Shown in pieces: positions 1 to 10,473 of a DNA stretch of 64,000 nucleotides. How positions within the stretch are numbered: position 1 is the first letter of the stretch; each line of letters starts with the position of its first letter. A program made the position numbers and the translations under genes. The notes under the pieces were generated by a model. That model was given only the letters and a program-made list of their open reading frames with translations. It was not told the origin of the DNA and made no database searches. The DNA is from Cymodocea nodosa. Taxonomy: Eukaryota; Streptophyta; Magnoliopsida; Alismatales; Cymodoceaceae. The stretch lies in the NCBI GenBank assembly GCA_036874045.1, contig CM072336.1, positions 13,759,001 through 13,823,000 of the forward strand, in the 5' to 3' direction.

Positions 1-776
1 AGGAAGAATATCAAAGAGGAATATGATGCCTCTTAATCCTATTGTTGAGGTTGAAATCTTTGATGTATAGGGAATAGATTTTATGGGTCCATTTCCTATA
101 TGAAGAAATATGGAGTAAACCACAAAATTGCAACATTATATCATCCGCAAACAAGTGGACAAGTAGAAAGTGCAAACAAACAAATTAAATTAATCTTGGA
201 AAAAGTAGTAAATCCTACTAGAACAGATTGGGCTAATAGATTGATTGATGCACTTTGAGCTTATAGAACTGCTTATAAAACAAGCTTAGGTATGTCACCT
301 TTTGGCTAGTATATGGAAAAAGTTGTCATTTACCTGCTGAAATAGTACATAAAGCTTATTGGGCATTAAAAACTCTGAACACTAATTTAAATCAAGCTGC
401 TGAAAATAAGAAAATGCAACTAATTGAATTAGAAGAATTTAGAAATGAAGCTTATTCAAAGACTGTAAGAGAAAAAGGGAAAATGAAATTCTGGCATGAT
501 AGAAAAATTATTCCTAAAAACTTTGAAATAGGACAAGAAATATATCTTTATATGGCTAGACTCCATAACCATCTAGGAAAATTAAGATCTAGATGGGCAA
601 GACCTTACATAGTTCGAAATGTTTATCCTTATGGAGCTATTGAAATTGAAAATCCAAAAAATCAGAATATATTTAAAGTAAATGGACAAAGACTTAAACT
701 TATTCTGAAAACACCAAAAAGCTCCTTTGGAATTATAGAAGAAATCAGAGTAGAGGACTACTCGAGTTTTACTTAG
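1..776 (+). pseudogene. Ty3/gypsy integrase, C-terminal remnant
   Basis: This is the end of a gypsy pol gene, coding for the retroviral-type integrase that inserts element cDNA. Near 60-105 a catalytic-core start is readable (GIDFMGPFP, after an in-frame TAG). It jumps at about 103 to a segment near 105-165 reading [10 protein letters not shown], so the middle of the core, including the second catalytic Asp, is deleted. In-frame stops follow near 258 and 307. From 414 to 776 a 120-codon stretch is open; it contains the chromatin/GPF-like tail (LRSRWARPYIV) usual after the plant gypsy integrase core. The 5' part lies outside the window. The ordering relative to the accessory ORF downstream fits an Athila-like element. 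Not functional. Confidence 0.85.
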
Positions 777-839
777 TAAGAAATCAGTTTTAATGTTTAT
801 ATATATATATATATAAACATTAAAAATATATATAAAACA

Positions 840-1140
840 TAAAAATAGTTGCGGTTCAACCGACTGGATCCATCAGTATGGCCGGAAAATTAAAAAATAT
901 TTAGGTCTGACCGAAGCGTAGCATCGGTATGGTCGGAAAATTAAAAAAATATTAGTTTTACCGAAGCATGGTATCTGTTAAACCAGAAAAAAAAATTGTA
1001 TATTAATTTTCAGAAAAAAAAATTTTGTTTTACCGAAACATATTATCGGTTCAACCGAAAGAAAGATAAAAAATAAAAAAATATTTAGGTCTGACCGAAG
1101 CATAGTATCGATTAAACCTGTAAAAAAACAGAAAAACTAT
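840..1140. repeat. Degenerate tandem repeat with ACCGAAGC / GGTTNAACCGA motifs
   Basis: Four to five diverged units of about 70 bp alternate an A/T-rich stretch (AAAATTAAAAAATATTT) with a GGTCTGACCGAAGC or GGTTCAACCGA block. The GGTYNRACC cores are themselves near-palindromic. The repeat lies between the integrase end and the accessory ORF. A separate repeat of similar composition is seen at 60500-60960. Confidence 0.6.
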
Positions 1141-1185
1141 TCTCTGTAATATTTTTATTATTATATTTGCTTGTACGGGAAGTCC

Positions 1186-1275
1186 GTTGAGTTAAGCTTA
1201 ACTCAACGAGCTTACTCCGTTAAGTCTTGAGTAAGTCAACGAGCTTATTCCGTTGAGTTACCTATAACACAACGG
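1186..1275. repeat. Hairpin repeat cluster (GTTGAGTTA/TAACTCAAC)
   Basis: Consecutive imperfect inverted repeats of the form CGTTGAGTTA-N-TAACTCAACG are spaced by short GAGCTTA-type linkers. The same motif clusters recur at 4119-4300, 6048-6110, 9536-9580, 10118-10212, 10690-10860, 13855-14000 and 17640-17740. Confidence 0.7.
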
Positions 1276-1534
1276 AGTACTGTAGCTAAAATCACGGATA
1301 AAATAGTAATAGTTGGTTCGGGAAATGACCCGATTACCCGCCTAAACTTAGTACTTATTTAAACTAAAACCTAGGGTTTTAGGGGCATTATCAAACAAAT
1401 CATTTAGAATCTAGAATAGTAGAAATCAGAGTGATTACATGTTGTGTAACTCCACGATGATGAAGATGACGCCTGAATTCTAGGAAGATGTTGTTGATAC
1501 ATCAGAATTTCTAAAGGAATCAGAAGAGTGGCAC

Positions 1535-3685
1535 ATGCGGCAGAAGATCAGAAATACGACAAGAGAGAAAGAGCTACAGAAGGTAGAATCAGAACTTTTC
1601 AAGTTGAGAAGAGATTTAGTAGATATGGATATACGAATACCTCAAATAATGGAAACACGAATCAGAATAGCAATAGAAATAGCTGTAAGTAAGGAAAGAC
1701 AAATAAGGCCAAGTAATGAAGTTGCCCTAGAATTAATCCAGCGTAAGTCCCGACTCTGGTTTAAAAGATGAATCTGTAGACAAGCTAAATAGGTGATCTG
1801 GGAGAAAGAAAGGAAAGCAAATGAAGAGGCAACTGAAGAACGGGAGGAACCAACTGCTAAAAGACCTGTTCCTGAGGAGCAGCAGTCTAGACCTTCAGTT
1901 CCACCATTTAAACCATTGACACGAGCAGAAATGATGGGGCCTTTGACTGAAGAAGAAATAAGAGAATTTGCAGAACTAGTTCAAGTTGGAAAAAAACCAA
2001 GGAGAATTAGAAGATTTGGCAGTGGCTAAAGCACATCTAGTGTTTGATGCACTGTACAAAAAGAGGGCTGCAGAAAAGTTGAAAGCCCAATATAAAATTA
2101 AAGTGGAACAGCATCAAGAAACTACTGCCAGAACTGCTGTTAGAGATGCTGCAAAAGAAGCTGAAGCTGGTCCTTCGAGACCAGCAATTATTGGAAGAAT
2201 TAAACAAGAAGAGCCAGTACTTGTGGTTCAAAAGCCTGCAGAGCCTATTTTTGTAGATTTAATTTCAGAAGATGAAGAGGAAGAACAGACACAACTAATC
2301 AGAAAAAAGAAAGAAAAAGAAAAGGTGCCTGATTATAAAGAAATTAAATCTGAAGTACCAATTTTTACAGGGCTTATGGAGCAGATTTTTATTAACCTGC
2401 TATCCGAATCTGAGGAGGAGCAGGAGGAGCAAAGAAAAGAAAAAAATCAGGCTGAAATTAGTTTGCAGCCTGTACAAGAAGAAACAGAAATTAGGGCAGA
2501 AACTGAATTGCCCGTGACTCCATCCCAATCTGTTACAGAATCAAAAAGAACAGTAACAGAACAGATTGGTAGTCAGGAGGAAGAAGAAAGAGTAGAAAAT
2601 GAAGAGGTTGAAAGAAGCCATTTGGACAAAAATAATTTCACAGATTCGACTGAAGAGCAAGAAACTCTTCAGTAAATTATGGAAAGAATTCAAGATAGAG
2701 TGGAGAGTTCTATCGGCTCACCACCACAGACAGAAGCAAAAGCAAAAATTCAGGAATCTGAAGAGAATGTCCAAATGTAGCCTATGCTAGAGGAAGAGCA
2801 AGAGCAAACCCCTTTGGAGCAACAAAGTCACCTTCCTGACCCAACTGAAACAACAATTTTGAATGAAGTACATTTTTGTAGTCAGGAAGCTTATATCAAA
2901 TACCAAGAAATAAGGAGTTACGATATTATTTACAATCGACCAGTAAATTGGGATGGAATGCAAGAAATCAAAGATCTATTTGAATTCCAAGGTCTACTGC
3001 AATTTATATCTCAAGATAGAGGGCATGCAGTATATGAGAATTTAGTGCCTTGTTTCTATGCAAATTTAAGAGAAGGAGAAGGAGAATTAATTTCAAACGT
3101 GGAGGAAGCTGATGTACAGATAACACCAGAGCTTCTCCACAACATATTTGGTTTAAAGAATGAAGGAACAAAAATTTTGGAGGATACAACTGCAGTTGAA
3201 TGGACTGAGCAGCAAATTAAGGATTGTTTAGCTATCAATCCTGGTGTGCCATTATTAAATAGATTGAAGCATTTAAATGGTAAAGCACACATGGTAGCTA
3301 ACATTCTGATTAAGAATGTTTATCAAGGATAGGGCCATGACATAGAATTAAGTCAATTTGTCAAATGGGCCACGTATGCAGTTGTAAATAAGATCCAAAT
3401 AAATTGGTCTGCAGTTTTTATCTCCAAGCTGAAAACAGTGAAGAAGAAATTATTTTATGGAGATTTGATTCACTGCTGATGGTGGATAGTATTGATTTCA
3501 CTAAATGGACATCAAAAAGGATAAGATCTAGAACCATTTCAGTGAAAGAATACAGAAATTTTGTAGCTGTAGAATTAGCTGTACCTTTTGGAGAAATTGC
3601 AGGAGCAATAGAGAGGATAAATCAATTAGAGCAGTAATTAGAAAAACTCCAGAAGGAAGTAGATGAACTTAGGCATAGAGATTAA
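1535..3685 (+). pseudogene. Accessory retroelement ORF (plant-transposon/envelope-like), decayed
   Basis: The open pieces 1535-1771, 1793-2029, 1986-2675, 2784-3332 and 3404-3637 form one broken gene. The order is a basic/charged N-terminus; a long acidic low-complexity middle rich in Glu (DLISEDEEEE, LLSESEEEQEE); a globular domain at about 2880-3400 with VYENLVPCFYANLR, ITPELLHNIFGL and LLNRLKHLNGKAHMVANILI; and a heptad-like C-terminus (INQLEQ, LEKLQKEVDELRHRD) ending at TAA 3683-3685. The globular domain resembles the 'putative plant transposon protein' family often annotated as envelope-like in Athila-class elements. A second copy lies inverted at 11318-14950, which confirms that it belongs to the element family. 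TAG stops (near 3330 and 3636) and frameshifts break it. Its role in the element is not established. Confidence 0.75.
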
Positions 3686-4118
3686 ATTGTATTGTTCGTT
3701 TACTTGTGTAAAATTGTATGAAATTGTATGATGTACTTGTAATGTAATTGATTCATATTAATGAATATAATTTTTCAGATGCAATTTTCATACTTATTTG
3801 AATGTGAAATGAATAGAATTTATTGAATATTATGTAATTTGTGGAACTTTATGAATATGTAACAGATTTACAATTTGCTGAATGACAGGATAACTGCTTA
3901 AAAATTTCTACATGTTATAAGGTAAAATGTAAATTCTGCATAACATAAAATGACCTGCAATTTAAATCTTTATATAATGTTCAGATTTAAATGTATTTTA
4001 ATCAAAATGAGGCATTAATGACATAGATTTAACTTTATTACAGTTAGCAGAATGACAAAGAAAAATAAAAAAAAAACAGAATAGAAAACTTATGAGAGTG
4101 AAACTTAGAAGTTGCCAA
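3686..4118. other. Non-coding AT-rich spacer of the gypsy element
   Basis: There is no convincing coding potential. The tract is AT-rich with repeated TGTATGAAATTGTATG-like words. An inverted homologous tract lies at 10860-11317 in the minus-strand copy, so it is a normal part of the element. Confidence 0.5.
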
Positions 4119-4300
4119 GTATTAACTCAACAAAGTAATTCCGTTGAGTTAATCGTAACTCCACGAGGTCAGTAATATAATATAAGATCACTCCGTTGAG
4201 TTATTTATAACTCAACGAAGTTAGTCCGTGGAGTTAGCAATAGTAACTGATTGTGTTCTATTGAGTAATCTGTAACTCAACGAGGTTAGTTTGTGGATTA
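4119..4300. repeat. Hairpin repeat cluster between accessory ORF and gag
   Basis: At least four imperfect hairpins combine CCGTTGAGTTA, TAACTCCACGAGG and TAACTCAACGAAGTTAG units. They are inverted-homologous to 10690-10860 in the minus-strand element. The position between two coding modules is repeated elsewhere in this window. Confidence 0.7.
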
Positions 4301-4668
4301 AGCAGAACGGTTATTCTTTTAACCACAAACGAAACTTCGTTGGTTTAGCGGTTACCAAAAATTTGAAATTAGTAGTGGTACACGTACCCATTAAAACAGG
4401 AACCACGATGCACGTTGCAAGACACGTTCTTGCAACGAGATTTATTCACTTTATGGATGCGCAGTATATATATGAAATAGAATGTTATTTACGAGTTACT
4501 AGCACTTTTAAGAGAAAGGAGAAAGCGTTGGAGGAACTGGAAGGAGAAGCAGCTGATTCAACCTTCATCCGACAACAAATATTTATAGAATGGAAAGCTT
4601 CAGACTGGTATGTAATTAATCTTCTGTTATTTATTTATGAGCACATGGACTCGTTCTCTAAGCACTAA
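4291..4668 (+). other. Short open frame / leader segment conserved in both gypsy copies
   Basis: A 125-codon frame lies just 5' of gag. Its first half (HVPIKTGTTMHVARH..., ...RFIHFMDAQY) is recognisable in inverted orientation at 10618-10475, with about 50 residues alignable by eye. It contains a perfect 10-bp inverted repeat (4413-4422 with 4428-4437, 5-nt loop) and a TATATATA stretch near 4468. This fits an LTR/leader (promoter and untranslated) region as well as a protein. Homology with the second copy ends near 4505. I do not recognise a protein family; a regulatory leader is the likelier reading. Confidence 0.4.
4413..4437. repeat. Perfect 10-bp hairpin upstream of gag
   Basis: The arms CGTTGCAAGA and TCTTGCAACG are separated by CACGT. 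A decayed version is present in the inverted copy near 10530-10570. Confidence 0.6.
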
Positions 4669-4792
4669 ACGATTAGTAAGAACACCTATCCAGGAATTTT
4701 CATTGTAGAGGGGTACTGAAAAATTTTCTGAACTGAACTTTAACGAAATTCTTTGGGGTGTAGCTAACCTTTCTTTAAAAGAGAACGTAGAG

Positions 4793-5980
4793 ATGGCTGC
4801 TCCAGTAGAAAAACCATTAGGAGAGATTCTGTATCCTGAATTAATTGATGAACCTTCATGTATTCGATTGCCAAACTTTGAGGGAGATAGGTTTGAACTG
4901 AAATCTAATTATATTAGTCAATTGCCACATTTTCATGGATTAGAAAGAGGGGATGCCTATTATTTCCTTAGAGAATTTAACGAAGTTTGTCAAATGATGA
5001 GAATGCCAAACATGAGTATAGATGCTATTAAACTTAGATATATCCCTTTTGCTTTAAAAGATACAACTAAGAGATGGTTATATACTCTATCGCCTGATTC
5101 AATTTCTACATGGACTGAATTTTGCTCTATTTTTCTGGAAAAATACTATCCAACACATCAAACGATTAAAAAGAAGAAAGAAATATTAATGTATAGCCAA
5201 AAATAGGGTGAATCATTCTAGAAATATTTTGAAAGATTTAAAGATTTACTAACTCAATGTCCACATCATGCAATGAGTGAAGCACAATTAATAGGCATAA
5301 TTTATGAAGGCATAGATGTTTCAACGAAATCTTTATTAGAATCTACTTGTCAAAATGGATTTTTAAAATTATGTAGTGAAGAAGCATGAGCATATTTAGA
5401 AAAGTTTGCAAAAAGAACTGCACAGTGGGAAAATTCAGCTGAAGCTATTGCAGATAAAAGATTATTGCCAAGAGGAATGCATGAAATAGATTCCAATACT
5501 ATGCTTGAGGTGAAATTAAATGAATTAACAAAGAAAATAGAAGAGTTATCATTAAATCAAAAGCTAGCAGAAAAGAATACAAAACATAAATGACTTAGAT
5601 ATTATTTATGCTAGAAACCAGAGAGATAACTTGGGAAATTATTATAATCCTAATTAGAGAAATCACCTGAATTTATCTTGGAGAAACAACAATTTCCAGG
5701 GAGGAGAAAATATAAATGAAAAAAACATAAGTTATGAAGTATTAATTGAACAAGGAGCTAGAATAGAGAAATTAGAAAAGATAATCCAACAACTAAACAA
5801 TCCTCTAGAATTTATATTTGGAAATGCTGTAAATCAAAATCAGAATAGAAATATACCACTTAGACAGAAGGAACCAATGGAAGTTAGACTTTCTAGAGGA
5901 TTGCCAATACAAGCTATACCTAATCCTGTCAATAGAACGGTTAATGAAATTGATACCTCTTTTGGGAGGGCAGCTAAATG
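4793..5980 (+). pseudogene. Athila-type gag polyprotein, decayed
   Basis: This is the capsid/nucleocapsid precursor of a gypsy element. The ATG at 4793 follows a leader. The N-terminus has the retrotransposon gag signature (FHGLERGDAYYFLREFNEVC, then LRYIPFALKDTTKRWLY and FLEKYYPTHQT). The frame is interrupted by TAG at 5203, another TAG about 15 bases on, and TGA near 5387, all explainable as C-to-T changes of Gln or Trp codons. A frameshift near 5590 leads into an Asn-rich tail (NYYNPN, RNHLNLSW) typical of Athila gag, ending near 5980 with TGA. The zinc-knuckle region is not visible here. No protease or RT follows: hairpins and an F-box gene come next, so pol has been lost or replaced. Confidence 0.8.
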
Positions 5981-6047
5981 AAGCAGCATATCTGAAGCAA
6001 CTATCTGTATGTATATATGTTTTTATTTTTATTTTAAGTTAATAGTA

Positions 6048-6110
6048 TCGTAGAGTTAATTTTTAACTCAACGAACTTAGTCCGTTGAGTTATGCCTTAA
6101 CTCCACGAGG
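6048..6110. repeat. Hairpin repeat cluster between gag and the F-box gene
   Basis: Units GTAGAGTTA-N-TAACTCAACG and CCGTTGAGTTA-N-TAACTCCACG lie about 70 bp upstream of the F-box start codon. They are the same family as the clusters at 1186 and 4119. Confidence 0.7.
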
Positions 6111-6176
6111 GTGTGCAGTAGTTATGTTAATTTTTGTCTCTTCTAAATTTTTGTTTTTATTTTACAGAATCGACAA

Positions 6177-7232
6177 ATGAAATTAATGCAATTACCATTG
6201 GATGCACAAAGGGAAATACTAAGTAACTTGTCAGCTAAAGATCTATGCAGGATGTGTTGTGTATCAAAGGAAATTAAAGACTGTATTGAAGAAAAATATT
6301 TTCAAGGACTACAAGCTGTAAAAATGACTAAGATTAGAGATGGATTTATATGGAGGTCATTTAATCGTAGTTCAAATACCCATGAATATCTGGCTATGGA
6401 AGAAACTATTGGAACTCCACCCAATGCATTAGAAGGAATGAGTCATATTATGGGGATAGATGAAGGATTAATCATATACAAGACGAGACCAAGGTATGCA
6501 AGTTTATCATTACCTGAGATTTTGATAAGAAATCCTATAATAGGAGAAGAATGTAATATAGGAAGACCTAATATATTTGAAGCACCAATTGAAAATTGTG
6601 GGTCAGCTTTAATATTTTCTGATAAAAGTTCTGCAATTCCTGAAAAATTATATTATTGGAGACCTACAGGAAATTGGGGTGAAGATTTACACTTAAGTGT
6701 GTATAATTTTCTGAACAGATCTTGGAATGAAAACATTATAATATATCTAGGACAGAAATCATTAATTAACCAAACACATGTCATACTTGATGGTTATATT
6801 TATTTAGTCACGGAGATATCAATAGTATATAGATCTGATTTATACATAGTGAGCATAGACAGTTATGATGATTATATAGAAATTTTACCTGTACCGAGTG
6901 AAATAGCTAAACCACCATCTGAAAAATTTAATAAAATTCAAATAGGAATGTGGTATAATGAAAAAGATGATCCTACTTTATGTCTGATAAGATGGTGGGA
7001 CGAACTGATGAAATTTCAAATATGGATTATGGAAGACATGAATGAATGGAAGTGGGAAGAGGAGTATATTGAAATAGATGTAGAAATAGAAACTGCTACA
7101 TTACCCTGGAACCAAAAAGAATCCCTTTCTGCATTACATATCATTAATGGTAATACACTCGTATTTGGAATTTATAATATATTGCATGTTTACAAATTAA
7201 AAGGACCAAGAACTACATTAAAACAGAATTAA
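6177..7232 (+). CDS. F-box protein, intact single-exon gene inside a gypsy element
   Basis: A 351-residue protein starts at ATG 6177 and ends with TAA. Residues about 5-45 form an F-box (LPLDAQREILSNLSAKDLCR, then CCVSKEIKDCI), the Skp1-binding module of SCF ubiquitin ligases. The remainder resembles the F-box-associated layout: a GLIIYKTR...LIRNPIIGEE block near 100-130, Trp-rich segments near 165 and 240-290, and an SALHIINGNTLVFG strand near the end. The target is unknown. The start is chosen because the F-box begins four residues later and a splice-acceptor-like TTTTTATTTTACAG lies 10 bases upstream. No stop or frameshift is present, although all neighbouring retroelement ORFs are broken. 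It sits between gag and the polypurine tract, where an accessory gene would lie. A run of 13 A at 7406-7418 after a 3'UTR-like stretch could mark a processed retrocopy. Whether it is a captured gene, a retrogene or a host gene is undecided. Confidence 0.8.
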   Translation: MKLMQLPLDAQREILSNLSAKDLCRMCCVSKEIKDCIEEKYFQGLQAVKMTKIRDGFIWRSFNRSSNTHEYLAMEETIGTPPNALEGMSHIMGIDEGLIIYKTRPRYASLSLPEILIRNPIIGEECNIGRPNIFEAPIENCGSALIFSDKSSAIPEKLYYWRPTGNWGEDLHLSVYNFLNRSWNENIIIYLGQKSLINQTHVILDGYIYLVTEISIVYRSDLYIVSIDSYDDYIEILPVPSEIAKPPSEKFNKIQIGMWYNEKDDPTLCLIRWWDELMKFQIWIMEDMNEWKWEEEYIEIDVEIETATLPWNQKESLSALHIINGNTLVFGIYNILHVYKLKGPRTTLKQN

Positions 7233-9084
7233 TAGCAAGAAGAACTATGCCTAAAAAGTTTGCTTGGACTGATACATTTATTCCATTTGTTTCTACTTTC
7301 AATCATGTTCTTAAGTTGTGATTTTGTGTGTTTAATGTTGTGTATTCTGCATTTATTTTTAGAAAAAAGAAAAAGGAATTTTGAAGTTTTTCATGTTCAT
7401 TTTATAAAAAAAAAAAAACAAACAAAACAAAATATCAATCCAGTTTGTTAGTATCTGTTCTGGGAAACCAACTGGCTTGCTTGTGAGCCACCAAAGGCAT
7501 AGAAGCCTGGGTTCCACACAAGACACTGATTTATTAATACCTGTTAAATGTTATTTTGTTTTATATTCTTTGTTTATCTGGTAATGAAAAGTTTTTCAGA
7601 ATCAAAAATCGAAATATGTAGAAAGAGATACAAATGGAACAAGGTATGTAACCAATTACTTATCCTGAATTTTAAATCAAACAAAACTTTATTCATGCCT
7701 GCTACAATTACTATACTTATTGTCAAATCTTTTACATTAAGGACAATGCAAAATGTAAGTATGGGGGGAGGTAATTAAAGTAACAGCCATGTAAGTTTGT
7801 TAATTAAAGGAATTAAAATGGTATTGCAAAGTTTTGAGGAAATTGAAAATTTTTATGAACTTGCTATAACTATCCGATAATTGAGACTGTAAAATTTTTA
7901 TAAACTGCTTGAATGTTATATTTAGAAGGCTATAGAAGATGCTATAGAATTTATTATTTATGTAAATCTAGATATAGTATCTTATGATTTTTCTAAATTT
8001 CATGAGTTTAACAGTTTCACGATTTTAAAATGAAATCAGAATATTTAATGCTTAATTAGAAAATTATCTGAAGTCCTGAAGGAGCTGAGATGTGAATTCT
8101 AGATTAAATGAAACACATATAATGAAAGATACATTTACTTTGATTGATTGAACTTGTAGAATGATTTATGTGTAGATCTTATTAAACTACAGATAAAGTA
8201 TGAACTTTGTTATGGATTCATATCTTTAGCAAATGATAGAAGCAGGATTATATGAGATTGGTGTTTTACTACATCTGTATTAATGAAATACGTGCATATA
8301 CAGTATGTGATTAATGCTTTGTTTTGTGTGTGCATTTATTTTTTTTAAAAAAAAGAAAAAGAAAAAGAAAAAAACCTTGAGAGTTTATTGACTTGTTTGA
8401 TCACGAGCCTTTTGTACTTGAGCAGATAGGTATGTAAGGATTGTTGACCTGAAAAAGGACTCTGAAAATCTGGCAACCTAAGATCTTGATCAGATCTGGG
8501 ATTGTTGACTGAAAGCTCGTTACATGGGTACATTAGAAAGCTCTTGCATGATTCAAGCTTGTCAAATTAACTTTTAAAGTATACAAAAAAAAAAAAAACA
8601 TATACTGCTCTGAAAAGATACAAGTGTTTTGTGAAATACAGATATCTTATGAATCAAGTATATTTTCTGTTATCTAGAATTGTTGAAATATGAATCTGGA
8701 ATTGACTTTTGAAGTTGTTTAATGGAAATACAATTCTTTATTCTACTTGTCTTAATCAGATTGAATTGGATTGTACTTTAATTTGTATGTTGTTGAAATT
8801 TCTTCTGGAAAAACTTATTGGAAAATTCAGGATTACAAATGATGAAAAGAAGAACAAACGATAATATAATTAACACCTATATGAAGATGATATACTTTGT
8901 ATGTAATTTACATATATTCTAAATATCTTTGCAGGTTGATTACTGAAACATACAGAATATATGTTTATGCTAAATAGAAAAAAAAAAAAAAAAAAAAAAA
9001 AACAAAAGGGGGAGAATTAATTCTAGCACTTTTTGAAAGATCAATTAATTAAATCTTAGTTTGCTAAGGGACTAGCAAAATTTA
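7233..9084. other. Long non-coding 3' region of the gypsy element
   Basis: No gene is recognised. The tract contains A-runs (7406-7418, 8344-8375, 8590-8601, 8978-9002) and internal polypurine-like sites (GTATGGGGGGAGG at about 7759-7771; AAAAGGGGGAGAA near 9004). Long non-coding tracts with such purine tracts before the 3' LTR are usual in Athila/Tat elements. Confidence 0.55.
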
Positions 9085-9097
9085 GGTATGGGGGAAG
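9085..9097 (+). promoter_or_regulatory. Polypurine tract, gypsy element
   Basis: GGTATGGGGGAAG directly precedes the LTR start TGTTTAG at 9098. This is the expected primer site for plus-strand DNA synthesis. Confidence 0.75.
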
Positions 9098-10455
9098 TGT
9101 TTAGAATGAAAAAGTGCATATTATTAATGGTTAAATGATGGTTAATTGCATAATATTTAGCTTATCATATGAGAATTAAGCCATTATGTTATAATTGCAC
9201 TATTATATGCTTTAATTGAAGAATCTACTTAATTTTGGGGAATTAATGTTAATTTAGTACATTTATGAACTGTCGGTAAATTGCAGGCTGTGAAATTCTT
9301 AAGTATCCGAAAATGCATCTGAGCATCGGATAGTTATACCTGTAACTCTCCAGAATGTTATTTTATGTTTAAACTGCTGCTAACACGTGGTTGAGAGCTG
9401 GTAGATTTACTTACGTTATAACTCGTTAAGTTAGTATAACTGCACGTGTTGAGTTACATGAAAATACACTAAGGCAACGCATTAGGTTAGCGTTATAAAC
9501 TTAAGTTGTTATTTTTGCACGTGTTTTATAGTTAAATCAACGAAGGAAGTCCGTTGAGTTATATGTAACTCCACGAACTATATATTTTCTAATATGCCAC
9601 TATAGCGGTTGCAGGAATAGACAGTTGGAAGGAAAAACCACATTTGCACGTATCACGCAGGAATTCAATCGCATAGGGAGAAAAAAATCATCGCCGTTGA
9701 TCTGAAGGAAGGAAATCCAACCGACCATTCAAGCAGAAGTAGTTACCACTAAAGAAATATAAAAGAAAAGAAGAAAAAAAAGAAAGAGTGTGATCGATGG
9801 ATAATTTATCTTTGTTTGTATGTTGTATTTGAGTGTTGTATTGTTGGTGTTGTATCGTGATTAATGTTATCTGTATCAATTTTATGATTGTTTTATGTTA
9901 GTTTTAATTTTACAGTTTACTGAAATTGGTTCATACAAAACAACTTAAAGATTTTAATGGTTACTGTTTGAATCATCTGAATGTTAGTATTGCATAATGA
10001 TAAATCCAATGTTAACTAGCATTAAAAAGCTTAATGGATGTTATTTACAATCTGTGGAATCGCCCAATGGTTGGTCGAATTCCTTTGTAATTAGCAGTAT
10101 TATAAAGAAGAGACAGGCTCGTGGGGTTAACTTAAGTCCATGAGGATAGTCCGTTGAGTTATCCATAACTCAACGAACTTAGTTTGTTGAGTTAACTGTA
10201 ACTCAACGGAGTGCTTATTGAATATAAATTTGAATTGTTCACAATCAAACATTTCTTAAATTCGTTAGCAATTCCCTGTGGGATCGACCTATACTTGCAC
10301 ACTGATACAATAGACACTGTGCACTTGCAGTTAAAGTACAAATTGGAATTAATATCTAAATTGTATTAAAGGTTGTTTGTTTACTTCTAAAAGAAAGAAT
10401 AGGCATAAAGATAAATTAACTAAGTAAAAATAGAAGTAACAAATCCAATTTTTTC
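9098..10455 (+). repeat. Gypsy (Athila-like) LTR A, plus orientation
   Basis: The LTR starts TGTTTAGAATG after a polypurine tract and ends just before a degenerate Asp-tRNA-type primer site. A TATA-like TATAAAAG lies at 9758-9765. G-box-like CACGTG words lie at 9392-9397 and near 9443, and hairpin units at 9536-9580 and 10118-10212. Its first 230 bp match the reverse complement of 25430-25665, and 9620-10455 match the reverse complement of 17368-18700, which define LTR B. A purine tract on one side and a primer site on the other is odd for a single LTR. Confidence 0.75.
10118..10212. repeat. Hairpin repeat cluster inside LTR A
   Basis: CCGTTGAGTTA-TCCA-TAACTCAACG is a clean hairpin. It is followed by TTGTTGAGTTA-ACTG-TAACTCAACGG. 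The inverted counterpart is at 17640-17740 in LTR B. Confidence 0.7.
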
Positions 10456-10473
10456 TAGTGTAGTGTTGGGAAA
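10456..10473 (+). promoter_or_regulatory. Degenerate Asp-tRNA primer-binding site after LTR A
   Basis: TAGTGTAGTGTTGGGAAA aligns with the Athila-class site TGGCGCCGTTGCCGGGGA mostly through C-to-T and G-to-A changes. It follows the same ACAAATCCAAT tail that precedes the site of LTR B. The match is weak on its own. Confidence 0.4.
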
